A stretch of 64,000 nt of DNA from Gemmatimonadota bacterium (GTDB taxonomy: Bacteria > JAAXHH01): positions 1 to 64,000 of the forward strand of contig VXRC01000049.1 of the NCBI GenBank assembly GCA_009838645.1, given 5' to 3'. How positions within the stretch are numbered: position 1 is the first letter of the stretch; every line of letters begins with the position of its first letter. Made by a program: the position numbers and the translations under genes. The notes beneath the pieces were generated by a model. The model had not been told where the DNA came from, did no database searches, and saw only the letters and a list, made by a program, of their open reading frames with translations. This document shows, in pieces, positions 44,419-53,463 of this stretch.

Positions 44419-45510
44419 ATGCTCATCTTCGACGGCGACTATCCCATGGCATACGGCGGCGTGGAGCTCAACAGGGACCTTACGCTTCCGCTGGACGATG
44501 TACGTGCGGCTGATGGAGACTCGGGCAACATAGCCTTCGCGTGCCTGCCCGAGATGCGGCGGGGCCGGGTGGCGGCTGCGCTCATGAAGTTCTGCGTACG
44601 TCGGAAACGGGAGAACAGCATACTGTCCGGTCTCCGCGGGAGCGCGGCGGTGTATGGGGCGGCCCGCGGCCAGGTGGCCTACTACCATATGCTGGCGGAA
44701 CAGGGGGAAGGCGTCGTACTCACGCACGGGGAAGCCCTGGCCGGCCATGTGGAAGTATGGGAGAAGGCGGAGGATACCCGCAGCCTGCCCGTGGGATTCA
44801 TCCTCGGCATGGAAGGCGCCGATCCCATCCTCCGGCCGGACCAGGTACACGAATGGTTCGAATACGGCGTCCGCGTGGTAAGCCTGACCCACTACGGCCC
44901 GAGCACCTACGCCCATGGCACGGGTTCGGTGGGCGGCCTGTTCGCGCCTGCGGGAGACCTGCTGCGGGAGATGTCCGACTGCGGCATGTTGCTCGACCTC
45001 ACTCACATCTCGGACGAGAGTTTCTTCGAGGCCGTGGATCGGTATGAGGGACCGGTGCTGGCCAGCCATCAGAACTGCCGCGCCCTCGTGCCCGGCCAGC
45101 GCCAATTCTCCGACGAGCAACTCCGGATCGTCATCGAACGGGGCGGCGTCATCGGCGCGTCCATGGATACCTGGATGCTCTGTCCGTGGTATACCCTCGA
45201 CTGGGCGAACACCGGGGGATTCAACCGCCGGGACCACTACCGGCGCGAGGACATAACGCTGAACCACGTGGCCGATCATATCGATCACGTGTGCCAGCTT
45301 GCCGGCAATGCCGGCCATGCGGCGATCGGCGGCGATACCGACGGGCAGGGCGGCATAGACGGCGCGCCTTGCGAAGTCGACTCCATCGCGGATTACCAGT
45401 TGCTGGCCCCCATGCTTGAAGACCGGGGCTACGCCCGGGAGGATATCGAGAAGATCATGTACCGGAACTGGGTGCGATTCTATACGGACCACCTGCCGAA
45501 GACGTGTTGA
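44419..45510 (+). CDS. M19-family dipeptidase with altered first metal motif
   Basis: The protein of 363 residues is a membrane-dipeptidase homologue. Later metal-site motifs are present: Glu in ILGMEGADPI, His in LLDLTHISDESFFEAVD, His in VLASHQNCRALVPGQRQFSDEQL and the Asp region AIGGDTDGQGG. The first motif, normally D-A/G-H-x-D, reads DGDYPMAYGG before ELNRDLTLPLDDV, so the H-x-D zinc ligands become D-x-P. Either a subfamily with a different metal site or loss of activity is possible. M19 enzymes cut dipeptides, including L,D- and D,D-forms, which fits the downstream peptide-binding and D-amino-acid genes. Confidence 0.87.
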   Translation: MLIFDGDYPMAYGGVELNRDLTLPLDDVRAADGDSGNIAFACLPEMRRGRVAAALMKFCVRRKRENSILSGLRGSAAVYGAARGQVAYYHMLAEQGEGVVLTHGEALAGHVEVWEKAEDTRSLPVGFILGMEGADPILRPDQVHEWFEYGVRVVSLTHYGPSTYAHGTGSVGGLFAPAGDLLREMSDCGMLLDLTHISDESFFEAVDRYEGPVLASHQNCRALVPGQRQFSDEQLRIVIERGGVIGASMDTWMLCPWYTLDWANTGGFNRRDHYRREDITLNHVADHIDHVCQLAGNAGHAAIGGDTDGQGGIDGAPCEVDSIADYQLLAPMLEDRGYAREDIEKIMYRNWVRFYTDHLPKTC

Positions 45511-45537
45511 CGTTGAAGAAGTATTGACGTTTAAGAC
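45504..45537. repeat. 17-bp tandem duplication across the dipeptidase stop codon
   Basis: gtgttgacgttgaagaa (45504) and gtattgacgtttaagac (45521) differ at three positions. The first copy contains the TGA stop (45508-45510); the second fills most of the short spacer before the lipoprotein gene. Confidence 0.65.
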
Positions 45538-45549
45538 GAGGTTCCCGCA

Positions 45550-47310
45550 ATGGACACACACATCCGAAACACGAGGCGTCACGGACTCATGCTGCCCGTG
45601 CAGCGTCGAGAACCCTTGCCGCGGGCGCTTCACGGCTGCATGCTGCTGGCCTTGGCGATCCTGTGCCTGAGCGGCTGCGCCGGCGACGAAAACGGCTCCC
45701 GGACCGACAGCCAGACCAGGTTCAATTCCATAGGCCGCCAGCTGCCGGACGACGCGGCCCCGCCGGAACAGCAACGGTTCCGATACATGTTCCGCGAGCC
45801 TTCCACGCTGGACATCAGCGTGGCGGCCTACGAAGCCGACGGCACGTACTTCGCCTTCGAGCGGCTGGTGCTGCTGGACGAGAACAACGAGCTGGTGCCT
45901 GCCGCGGCGGACCGTTGGGAGTCTTCAGAGGACGGCCGGACATGGACCTTCCATCTACGGGAAGGCGCGCGGTGGAGCGATGGCCGGGACGTAACGGCCC
46001 ACGACTTCGAATATTCCTTCCGCCGCATGCTGGATCCGGCCAGCGGGAACATCTACGCCTTTCTCTACTACGTGATCAGGAACGGGCGGGCCTTCAACCA
46101 GGGTGAACTGACGGACGTGGAGCAGGTGGGCATCCGCGCGGTGGACGAGCTGACCTTCCAGATCGAGACCGAGGGACCCTGCCCCTACCTGCCCTATATC
46201 GTTTCCTTCATCACGTCGTCGCCCGTGCCGCGGTGGCAGGTGGAGCGTTTCGGCGCGGAATGGACGGAACCGGAACACTGCGTGTCAAACTTCACCTACC
46301 GGCTGGCGGAGTGGAACACGGGTTCCGACATGAAGTTCACGCTGGATCCGAACTACAACGGTCCGCACAAGGCGCTGCTCGAGGAGATCATTGTCAAGTT
46401 CATCGGCGCGCAGCGTCCGGGCACCCTGCCCTATGAGAACGGTGAAATAGACGCCTACCGGCTGGACCCCATCGACTACGAACGGGTGCGTCAGGACGAA
46501 AGGCTCGCGCAGGAGATTCACCGGATGCCGGAGTTCACCACGTGGTACCTGTTCTTTCAGACCCGGCAGCCGCCCTTCGACGACGCCCGGGTAAGGCAGG
46601 CCATCGCCCGTGCGATCGACCGGTCTACGCTCAGCACGACCGTCCTCAACGACCTCGCCATCCCGGCGTACTCCATGCTCCCGCCCGGCTTCCCGGGGTA
46701 TTCGGCGGAGCAGTTCAAGGCGTTCCAGTCATTCGATCCCGACGAAGCCCGGCGGCTGATGGCGGAAGCCGGCTATCCGGAAGGCCGGGGCTTCCCCCGC
46801 ACGGAACTATGGCTGCGGGTGGCCGACACGGGCATCAACCGAATCGCGGGCGAAGCGGTGCAGGCAATGCTCCGCGAGACGCTGGGCATCGAACTGGAAA
46901 TCAGGTACCAGCAGCGCAACGTCTTCAACGAGAACCTGTTCCAGTGGCAGATCCCCATGGGCATGCTGGTCTTCGTCTACGACTACCCCGACCCATCCAA
47001 CATGCTCGGTCTCCTCTGGCGGTCCCAGCCCAGGGGCTATGCCCGCCACGACTGGCTGCAAGCGGAGTTCGACGACCTGCTCGACCGGGCCAATACTCAT
47101 ATGGATCCCGCGGTCCGTTACGACCTGTATGCCCGGGCCGAGCGCATCATGGCGGAGGAGGCGGGCGCCGTCTTTCTCTTCCATCCGGTGATCACGGAGT
47201 TGCGAAAACCCTATCTCCGGGGCGTCAAGCAGGACCGTGAAGGCCGCGTGGTGCCGATCATATCGATACAGACCGTGAACTTTACGGAAATGTACATCGC
47301 GCGCGACTGA
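45550..47310 (+). CDS. Oligopeptide ABC transporter substrate-binding lipoprotein
   Basis: This 586-residue protein has a long basic N-region, a hydrophobic segment (MLLALAILCLSGCAG, near residues 31-45) and the lipobox LSGC, so it is a lipoprotein. The mature part is family-5 binding protein: MFREPSTLDISVAAYEADGTYFAFERLVLLDENNELVPAAADRWE, HDFEYSFRRMLDPAS, VRQAIARAIDRSTL and the C-terminal VFLFHPVITELRKPYLRGV. Such proteins deliver oligopeptides or dipeptides to an ABC permease. No permease or ATPase genes follow, so the partner is encoded elsewhere. It is 39 bp downstream of the M19 gene. Confidence 0.92.
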   Translation: MDTHIRNTRRHGLMLPVQRREPLPRALHGCMLLALAILCLSGCAGDENGSRTDSQTRFNSIGRQLPDDAAPPEQQRFRYMFREPSTLDISVAAYEADGTYFAFERLVLLDENNELVPAAADRWESSEDGRTWTFHLREGARWSDGRDVTAHDFEYSFRRMLDPASGNIYAFLYYVIRNGRAFNQGELTDVEQVGIRAVDELTFQIETEGPCPYLPYIVSFITSSPVPRWQVERFGAEWTEPEHCVSNFTYRLAEWNTGSDMKFTLDPNYNGPHKALLEEIIVKFIGAQRPGTLPYENGEIDAYRLDPIDYERVRQDERLAQEIHRMPEFTTWYLFFQTRQPPFDDARVRQAIARAIDRSTLSTTVLNDLAIPAYSMLPPGFPGYSAEQFKAFQSFDPDEARRLMAEAGYPEGRGFPRTELWLRVADTGINRIAGEAVQAMLRETLGIELEIRYQQRNVFNENLFQWQIPMGMLVFVYDYPDPSNMLGLLWRSQPRGYARHDWLQAEFDDLLDRANTHMDPAVRYDLYARAERIMAEEAGAVFLFHPVITELRKPYLRGVKQDREGRVVPIISIQTVNFTEMYIARD

Positions 47311-47349
47311 TTCTCCCAGGCCGTCCGCCACCTTGCCCCCGTTTCCCCT

Positions 47350-48618
47350 ATGAACAAGACCGACGTACTGATCATCGGAGGCGGCGCGGTGGGGATATGC
47401 GCCGCGTACTACCTGCGTGATGCGGGGTACGAGGTCACCCTGGTGGACCGCGGGGAGATCGGGTCCGGCGCTTCCCACGGCAACATGGGCCTGGTCGTAC
47501 CCAGCCACAGCGTGCCGCTCGCGGCGCCGGGCGTCGTGTCCCAGGGCCTGAAGTGGATGTTCAAGCCGGACAGCCCCTTTTACATCAAGCCGCGGCTGGA
47601 TCCGTCGCTGATCCGATGGCTATGGGCCTTCTGGAAGGCAAGCAGTGAAGACCGCATGCGCACGGCCATTCCACTGATCCGGGACATGAGCCTGCGCAGC
47701 CTTTCGCTTTTCGATGAGTTAAATGGTCTGGACGGGGTGGATTTCGACTATCATCAGCGGGGCGTGTTGGCCGTGTATCGTACGCGGGAGGGTGTGGAGG
47801 AAGGGGAGGAGGAACGGCATCTCCTCGCTTCCTACGGACTGGAGATCGACACGCTTTCCCCGGACGGACTGGCCGAGGCGCTACCGGGGCTGGAGCTGAA
47901 TGCGTTGGGCGGCCTGCACTTCAGGCAGGACGCCCATTTGACGCCGGTCAAGTTTGTGCGGTCATTGGCGGACCACGTAGAGCGGCTCGGCGTGACGGTG
48001 CTTACCCAGGCGGAAGTTAAGGGTTTCACGAATGAAAAAGGACGCATCGCGGTTACCCACACGACCAGGGGTGATATCGCGGCGGGAGAGGTGGTGCTCA
48101 CGGCGGGTTCCTGGTCCGCCGCACTCGGTCAACTCGCCGGAGTTCCGTTGCCCATCCAGCCGGCAAAGGGTTACAGCGTTACCCTGAGGCGGCCGTCCGG
48201 CTGGCCGGAAATGCCCTTCATGCTGTCGGAGTCCCGGGTGGCCGTTACGCCCATGGGCGACACGCTGCGTATCGGAGGCACCCTGGAGCTGGCCGGCATG
48301 GATCATTCCATAAACCACCGGCGCGTTTCCGCCATTCTGAACGCCGTACCCAGATATCTGCCGTCTTTCGATATCGACTCCCATGAGATCCTGGAGACCT
48401 GGTGCGGGCTGCGTCCCTGCACGCCAGACGGACTGCCCTTTCTGGGCCGGGTCCCGGACGTCCGCAACCTGGTCGTGGCGGCCGGCCACGCCATGATCGG
48501 GGTATCCCTCGGTCCGGTGACCGGGAAGGTGGTCCGTCAGATCGTAGCCGGCGGACGGGCCGAAAACGACATCGACCTTGATCTCGATCTACTCGCGGTG
48601 GACCGTTTCGCCGCCTGA
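47350..48618 (+). CDS. FAD-dependent D-amino-acid dehydrogenase-like oxidoreductase
   Basis: This 422-residue DAO-superfamily flavoprotein has the FAD-binding start VLIIGGGAVGICAAYYLRDAGYEVTLVDRGEIGSGASHGNMGLVVPSHSVPLAAPGV in segments, the DadA-like IKPRLDPSLIRWLWAFW and the C-terminal GLRPCTPDGLPFLGR with GHAMIGVSLGPVTGKVV. DadA enzymes oxidise D-amino acids to keto acids and pass electrons to the respiratory chain. There is no signal peptide. It is the third gene of the peptide/D-amino-acid run after a dipeptidase and a peptide-binding lipoprotein. Confidence 0.88.
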   Translation: MNKTDVLIIGGGAVGICAAYYLRDAGYEVTLVDRGEIGSGASHGNMGLVVPSHSVPLAAPGVVSQGLKWMFKPDSPFYIKPRLDPSLIRWLWAFWKASSEDRMRTAIPLIRDMSLRSLSLFDELNGLDGVDFDYHQRGVLAVYRTREGVEEGEEERHLLASYGLEIDTLSPDGLAEALPGLELNALGGLHFRQDAHLTPVKFVRSLADHVERLGVTVLTQAEVKGFTNEKGRIAVTHTTRGDIAAGEVVLTAGSWSAALGQLAGVPLPIQPAKGYSVTLRRPSGWPEMPFMLSESRVAVTPMGDTLRIGGTLELAGMDHSINHRRVSAILNAVPRYLPSFDIDSHEILETWCGLRPCTPDGLPFLGRVPDVRNLVVAAGHAMIGVSLGPVTGKVVRQIVAGGRAENDIDLDLDLLAVDRFAA

Positions 48619-48683
48619 GTACGCCGCTAAAGTACGCCGATTCAGCACGCCGATTCAGCACGCCGATTCAGCACGCCGCTCAG
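48619..48683. repeat. Five 13-bp tandem repeats directly after the stop codon
   Basis: Units of gcacgccgattca type start at 48619, 48632, 48645, 48658 and 48671; the third and fourth are identical and the outer ones differ by two to four bases. The array begins at the base after the dehydrogenase stop and ends just before the MATE start, filling the whole spacer. Confidence 0.9.
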
Positions 48684-48689
48684 GTGAAT

Positions 48690-50033
48690 ATGCGCGATTC
48701 AAAGCCCGCGGGCACCTCGTCCGACCATCCTTTTACGACCAGGCCCCATGCCACGCTTGTACGGCTTTCCTTCCCCGTACTGCTCTCGCTCATCGCGGAA
48801 CCGCTTACCGGGCTCGTGGACACCGCCTTCATCAAGCGGCTGGGCGCGGAGTCGCTGGCCGCCCTCGGGGTCGGCGCCGTGTCGCTTTCCGGACTCTTCT
48901 GGATCTTCAACTTCCTCGGGATCAGCACCCAGACCGAAGTCGCCCAGGCCGAAGGCGACAACGACCGGGCCCGGTCTGTTTCCATGAGCAGCCTGGGCAT
49001 CATCATGAGCACCGTCTTCGGGCTGCTGATCATCGTCCTCGGCGTTCCACTCACCTCGTACCTCGCCACGCTGCTCGGCGCGTCGGGTGCGATCCACGAT
49101 GGGGCCGTGGACTACATCTTCTGGCGCTGGCTCGGCGCCCCCGCCATCCTGATCACGCTGACGGCCTGCGGTGCCCTGCGGGGCCTCCAGGATATGCGCT
49201 CGCCGCTCTGGATCGCCCTCGGCATCAACGGCATAAACATTGTGCTCGATCCGATCCTCATTTTCGGCGCGGGCCCCGTACCCGCCCTGGGAATCGCCGG
49301 CGCGGCGGTAGCCAGCGTCGTCGCGTACTGGATCGGCGCGGTCTGGTCGATCTGGATCGTCAGGCGGAAGCTGGGCTGGTCCTTCCAGGTAAATCTCGGC
49401 GCGGTCCGCCGGCTGATGCGCGTCGGCGCCGATCTCTTCATACGCACCGGCGTATTGAACCTGTTTCTCCTCCTGACGACCCGGGAGGCCACGCACGGAG
49501 GCGCCGACATCGGGGCCGCCCACCAGGCGATCAGGCAGGTCTGGATGTTCGGCACCTTCGTGCTGGACGCCCTCGCCGTCACGGGACAGAGCCTGGTGGC
49601 CTACTTCCTCGGCGGCGACCGGATCCGAAGCGCCCGGAAGGTAGCTCGCATCGTGTGCCACTGGAGCGTGTGGTCGGGTTGCCTGCTGGGCCTCGTCCTG
49701 TGGCTGGGGAGCGGGGTCATCATTGATCTGCTCGTACCCGCGACCGCAGTCGCCTATTTCCATTCGGCCTGGATCATCGCCGTCGTCGTACAGCCGGTGA
49801 ACGCCCTGGCCTTCGCCACCGACGGGCTGCACTGGGGCTCGGGGGACTACCGGTACCTGAGGAACGCCGTGGTCCTCGCCACCGGCACGGGTGCGGCCGG
49901 ATTGCTCGCCGGTCCGCACGCCCTGGACTGGATCTGGTTGATGACCGGAGTCTGGATCGGCGTCCGGGCGACCCTGGGCGTGGTGAGGATCTGGCCGGGG
50001 GTGGGGAACAGCCCGTACAGGGTGATGGAGTGA
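48690..50033 (+). CDS. MATE family efflux transporter
   Basis: The 447-residue membrane protein has about 12 hydrophobic segments in two related halves. Typical MATE features are the N-terminal VRLSFPVLLSLIAEPLTGLVDTAFIKRLGAESLAALGVG pattern and NGINIVLDPILIFGAGPVPALGIAGAAVASVVAYW. MATE proteins export cationic drugs or metabolites with H+ or Na+. The start could be GTG 48684 or ATG 48690; neither has a strong ribosome site. It follows the flavoprotein gene across the 13-bp repeat array and may be co-transcribed. Confidence 0.93.
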   Translation: MRDSKPAGTSSDHPFTTRPHATLVRLSFPVLLSLIAEPLTGLVDTAFIKRLGAESLAALGVGAVSLSGLFWIFNFLGISTQTEVAQAEGDNDRARSVSMSSLGIIMSTVFGLLIIVLGVPLTSYLATLLGASGAIHDGAVDYIFWRWLGAPAILITLTACGALRGLQDMRSPLWIALGINGINIVLDPILIFGAGPVPALGIAGAAVASVVAYWIGAVWSIWIVRRKLGWSFQVNLGAVRRLMRVGADLFIRTGVLNLFLLLTTREATHGGADIGAAHQAIRQVWMFGTFVLDALAVTGQSLVAYFLGGDRIRSARKVARIVCHWSVWSGCLLGLVLWLGSGVIIDLLVPATAVAYFHSAWIIAVVVQPVNALAFATDGLHWGSGDYRYLRNAVVLATGTGAAGLLAGPHALDWIWLMTGVWIGVRATLGVVRIWPGVGNSPYRVME

Positions 50034-50053
50034 GGGGGAGGACGGTTACAACT

Positions 50054-50446
50054 TCAGATCTTCTTCGAATCCAGGATTGAGTTAAACACACTGTCGAAGG
50101 TTTTAACATCGCCGATACCTCGACGTTGGCAACTTGCCCAGTGGCATAGATCCCGTGCCTGAAGCATTGGAAACCGTTCGTGCATATGGCCGGCGAGTTT
50201 TACGTCTTCCTCCTCTAATGGCCAAACTTCTATTTCCAAATCTGCTATAAGTCTAACCGCTGCCTCGAATGTCGAAAGGCGATTCTCGGTGAGATATACG
50301 TGCAGTAATTCCTGCATTACTTCAGCGGAAGTGCATAGTTGATCTCGATTGAGGACGGACGTGCGTAAGAACTCCGTTGCCTGCGCTTGAAGGGAATGCT
50401 CCTTTCCAACCGCATACATGAATACGTTGGTGTCGACAAAGATCAT
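50054..50446 (-). CDS. PIN-domain ribonuclease toxin
   Basis: The 130-residue PIN domain has acidic residues D5 (MIFVDTNVFMYAVG), E42 or E46 (TSAEVMQELLHVYL), D99 (LQARDLCHWAS) and D118 (DVKTFDSVF), the Mg2+ site of VapC-type RNases. Its ATG overlaps the TGA of the 331-residue upstream gene as ATGA (50443-50446), so the pair is translationally coupled like a toxin-antitoxin operon. No VapB-like small DNA-binding antitoxin exists beside it; the partner is the large upstream protein. Composition is AT-richer than the MATE gene next door. Confidence 0.85.
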   Translation of the reverse strand: MIFVDTNVFMYAVGKEHSLQAQATEFLRTSVLNRDQLCTSAEVMQELLHVYLTENRLSTFEAAVRLIADLEIEVWPLEEEDVKLAGHMHERFPMLQARDLCHWASCQRRGIGDVKTFDSVFNSILDSKKI

Positions 50447-51438
50447 GTATTCGTGATCCCGCGTCCTTTCGACTGTTCGATGATTTCACGTTGCTCCTCC
50501 CAATCGGGTTCCTTTTCGGGACCAGGAAGATCGCCACAACTGTGAAAGAAATCGTCCAGTTTTGCCAGTTTCTCGACGACCTCATCCTCGGAGAGAATGA
50601 AGTTTTTCCGCTGGGTATGGAGTTCCTGAAGCCAGGTATCTAATTGACCGTGGCGTTCCCGCCTTTTTTTGTCGAAGAATCCGTCCGCGCTTCTGATCTT
50701 GTTAAACAGCGTGTATGCCATTCCTGCAATGCTCGCGAGATAGTAGTATTCTTGACCTTCAATGTTGGAAATAGGGTACTCAGTTCCCTTTACGGCATAC
50801 CGCCTGAAGTTTGTGCCGATCGCTATATCGAACCTTCGCTCGTCTTCGCTTGAGGCTTCTCCGAATATCCCTTCCAGCCAGTTGTTTTCCAGCATCGAAT
50901 CCAATGAACCTTCCTCGTTCTCCGGCTTGTCACCATATGGAATAACGACGCAACGTTCGATTTCAAGATCGTACTCCCAGGCGTTTATGAGTAGTGTCTG
51001 AAGGTTATGTCCAAAGTGCTCTTTATCTTTGAGATCTATCGGTAACAATCTCTCGTCCTTGAAGAGCATGTACGCCTTGAGGCCGAGTTCAATGCCATGA
51101 AGGAAATTGTAGGCCGTTGATCGATGAGATTCAGGCAACTGAAGGCCGAATGCTCCCTTCCAGTCGCGCGCCAGTTCGTTGCGTCCTATCCTGACGAAAT
51201 CCTTGCCAAACTCAAAAAACTTCCTATGGCCAATCCACTGTTCGCCAACAGAAACATGGGTGAACGAGTCTTCCCGCTGACGGTCAATGTACACACTTTG
51301 TTTCAGGTATTCGCGTGCCTCGTCCCGGACCAACATTTTCCGTTGGCCGGTGCTGTCATATAGGTAGAATCGCCCGTTTGGATCGCGTTCGATTTTCCTG
51401 TCTTCTGGTATGTCGAAACGGTGCCGTCTAAGATTCAC
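50443..51438 (-). CDS. 331-residue partner of the PIN toxin, HEPN-like helical region
   Basis: Start GTG 51436-51438 follows a gaggt site. I do not recognise the family as a whole. Residues 105-155 (YNFLHGIELGLKAYMLFKDE, then HFGHNLQTLLINAWEYD) have the helix pattern of HEPN-like domains, with a conserved-looking GHxL, but no canonical R-x4-6-H RNase motif is seen. The C-terminal 50 residues are acidic and charged (EDEVVEKLAKLDDFF, PEKEPDWEEQREIIEQ) and could bind the toxin, as antitoxin tails do. It overlaps the PIN gene by four bases and has its own promoter. Role as antitoxin, sensor or second effector is open. Confidence 0.65.
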   Translation of the reverse strand: MNLRRHRFDIPEDRKIERDPNGRFYLYDSTGQRKMLVRDEAREYLKQSVYIDRQREDSFTHVSVGEQWIGHRKFFEFGKDFVRIGRNELARDWKGAFGLQLPESHRSTAYNFLHGIELGLKAYMLFKDERLLPIDLKDKEHFGHNLQTLLINAWEYDLEIERCVVIPYGDKPENEEGSLDSMLENNWLEGIFGEASSEDERRFDIAIGTNFRRYAVKGTEYPISNIEGQEYYYLASIAGMAYTLFNKIRSADGFFDKKRRERHGQLDTWLQELHTQRKNFILSEDEVVEKLAKLDDFFHSCGDLPGPEKEPDWEEQREIIEQSKGRGITNT

Positions 51439-51493
51439 GAAGTGACTACCTCATTGGTTTTCTTTACAGACGTACAGAACCTGCTGTTTATAA

Positions 51494-51522
51494 AATATCA
51501 ACTTAATCTTAGCATTCGTCAA
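51494..51522 (-). promoter_or_regulatory. Promoter of the PIN/partner operon
   Basis: Read leftwards: TTGACG (51522-51517), a 17-bp spacer and GATATT (51499-51494). The start would be near 51488, about 50 nt before the GTG. No clear palindrome overlaps it, unlike the two HigBA-type operons in this window. Confidence 0.5.
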
Positions 51523-51607
51523 TACCAAATCTGATCGAATTCGCGGAAATTCTGACGACACTGAATCACGCTTCGACATGAATTCGACGTAACGTTGGTC
51601 CATCCAT

Positions 51608-53359
51608 TCATCCCCACGGAAACGCTAACGTCGGCTGGTTCGCAAATCGTTCCATGGAGATCTCGAGGCGGGCCCCGGAGCCGGGCGCGAGCCGCAGTCT
51701 GAGATAGTCGCCGGCCACTTCCACGGTCCGTCCGTCCGCTTCCGCGGCCTTGCTTTCCACCGAAACCGATTTCAATGCGTGTTCCCGGTAGGCGCCGCCC
51801 TGGATGATGATATCCGCAGGATCTACCGGGTTGAGGTTGACCAGCGTTACCGCCGACCTCGTATCGGCGACCGTGTCGACCAGCGCCGCAACGTCTTCCG
51901 GCAGCCCGGGTCTGCGCCTTCCGGGATCGAAGTACCGGAACATGCAGTGGACCGCCTGGGCCCGCTTCGGGGCTGGACCGCCCATGGTCAGCTGAAACAG
52001 TGCGCTCGGCATCGCGGGGTTGAAACCGTTGGTGTTGTCGGACAGGCGCGTGTCCGGCGTCAAGGGGTCGGTGCGGACCGACTCCACCTTCTGCCGGACC
52101 GACGCCAGGTCGGCCTGCAATGCCTCTTCCGGATATGCGGGGTTATCACCGGCCACGTACCGCACCCAAGCGTCATCGGCACAGCGCGCCCGCGCTTCCT
52201 TGGTCATCGACCAGTACCAGGTCTCCATCGCACCGACGTTATAGGGTCCGGGGGTAAAGTTGTACCAGCCGTCGTCCCCATACTTGTTGGGGTACACCAT
52301 CCGGCCGTCTTCTTCCCGCCCGTTCTCGTTAATCAGATCGATCATCTCGCTCCATGGCGCCGCATAGGACCGGTCACCGGTCAGCAGCAGCGCGTGACTG
52401 AAGCCCGACAGGCCCAGGTGGATCGTGTCGCGGTGCACGGTCCGGCCGTCCTGCGGGGCGACGGTCGTGAATCCCCAACCGTAACACCCGCCGTACCACT
52501 TTCCGTCACAGGCGCCGCCGATGGTGCCGTCCAGCCCGATATTGGTGGGGATGATGCCGCCATTGGCCCGTATACGTTCCACCCAGGCGTCCACGTATTC
52601 CAGGATCCAGTCCCGGTACTTGCCCTCGCCCGTCAGCGCAAAGGCATTGAAGGCCAGTCCCGTCGCGAGCATGTTGGAGGGATGGTCGCCGATCACGTCG
52701 GTGTAATCCTTGAAATGGGCGAGCATCTCCTGGTAGTTGCGTTCGCCGTGGGCCAGGACGAAGCGCCCCTCCTCGATGGGATCGCCCGTCCAGTCCAGGG
52801 CCGTGGCCTTGCGTAGCATGGGCCCGCGGCTGCCGTTGAACAGGCTGCGGATGATCCGGTGTTCCGGGTCGTAGTTCCGCGCACCGGGATCCTCATCCAT
52901 GTAGAACCCGGACCACAGGCGCACCCGGCGTTCGAATTCCTCGGCGTCCGGGTCGCAGAGACCCAGGTCACCGAAGACCGACATGCTCTCGCCGTTGTGC
53001 AGCCAGTCGAACATCACCGGGAACTCCTTGTAGTACATCCCGTCCCGGCAGAAGGGTACGTCGACCGTCTTCGCCTCGGTGTACTGCTTGATGTGTCCAT
53101 CCTGCGCGAGGTTGCTCATGGCCAGCAGTTCCTCCGGTCCGCCCATCATGTAGAGGACCGGCCAGCCGGTCAGGTTCTCGATGGCATCATCGGGCCCGTC
53201 GTCGCCGCCCCAGCGCGGCACGCAGCGCATGTAGCCCTGCTCGTCGAAGTAACGACTGTAGAAGTATTCGCAGGCGCGGGCCTGTGCCTTCATGGACTCC
53301 TTTTGCAGGAGTGCCCAGGCCGGTGGTGGCATCGGGGTGGTGATGGATAACGAAGTCAT
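51608..53359 (-). CDS. Hypothetical protein, possible alpha/alpha-barrel enzyme
   Basis: The 583-residue protein has no signal peptide or membrane segment. I do not recognise its family. Aromatic and Gly-rich helices (ACEYFYSRYFDEQGYMRCVPRWGG, NLTGWPVLYMMGGPEELL, GKYRDWILEYVDAWVERIRANGGIIPTNIG) are like six-hairpin alpha/alpha barrels of glycoside hydrolases, lyases and terpene dehydratases. The last 90 residues are beta-rich (SAVTLVNLNPVDPADIIIQGG, LRLRLAPGSGARLEIS), perhaps a beta-sandwich. It stands alone between the conflict genes. A carbohydrate-active role is inference only. Confidence 0.7.
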   Translation of the reverse strand: MTSLSITTPMPPPAWALLQKESMKAQARACEYFYSRYFDEQGYMRCVPRWGGDDGPDDAIENLTGWPVLYMMGGPEELLAMSNLAQDGHIKQYTEAKTVDVPFCRDGMYYKEFPVMFDWLHNGESMSVFGDLGLCDPDAEEFERRVRLWSGFYMDEDPGARNYDPEHRIIRSLFNGSRGPMLRKATALDWTGDPIEEGRFVLAHGERNYQEMLAHFKDYTDVIGDHPSNMLATGLAFNAFALTGEGKYRDWILEYVDAWVERIRANGGIIPTNIGLDGTIGGACDGKWYGGCYGWGFTTVAPQDGRTVHRDTIHLGLSGFSHALLLTGDRSYAAPWSEMIDLINENGREEDGRMVYPNKYGDDGWYNFTPGPYNVGAMETWYWSMTKEARARCADDAWVRYVAGDNPAYPEEALQADLASVRQKVESVRTDPLTPDTRLSDNTNGFNPAMPSALFQLTMGGPAPKRAQAVHCMFRYFDPGRRRPGLPEDVAALVDTVADTRSAVTLVNLNPVDPADIIIQGGAYREHALKSVSVESKAAEADGRTVEVAGDYLRLRLAPGSGARLEISMERFANQPTLAFPWG

Positions 53360-53463
53360 TTATCTGGATGGTCTCCGGGTTCCCTGAATGTGTGACTATG
53401 AACGTCTCGTAATCCACAGCCGCATCGATTTAAACACTGAATGAGCTACTCCGGTCGTGACAG

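Noticed and set aside
44356-45774. Long open frame antisense to the dipeptidase and lipoprotein genes (472 codons)
   Set aside because: Both sense genes carry clear family motifs; the antisense frame has none and also covers the predicted promoter.
48619-48683. Possible small CRISPR array
   Set aside because: The 13-bp units are directly contiguous with no spacers, and no cas gene is present; it is a simple tandem repeat.
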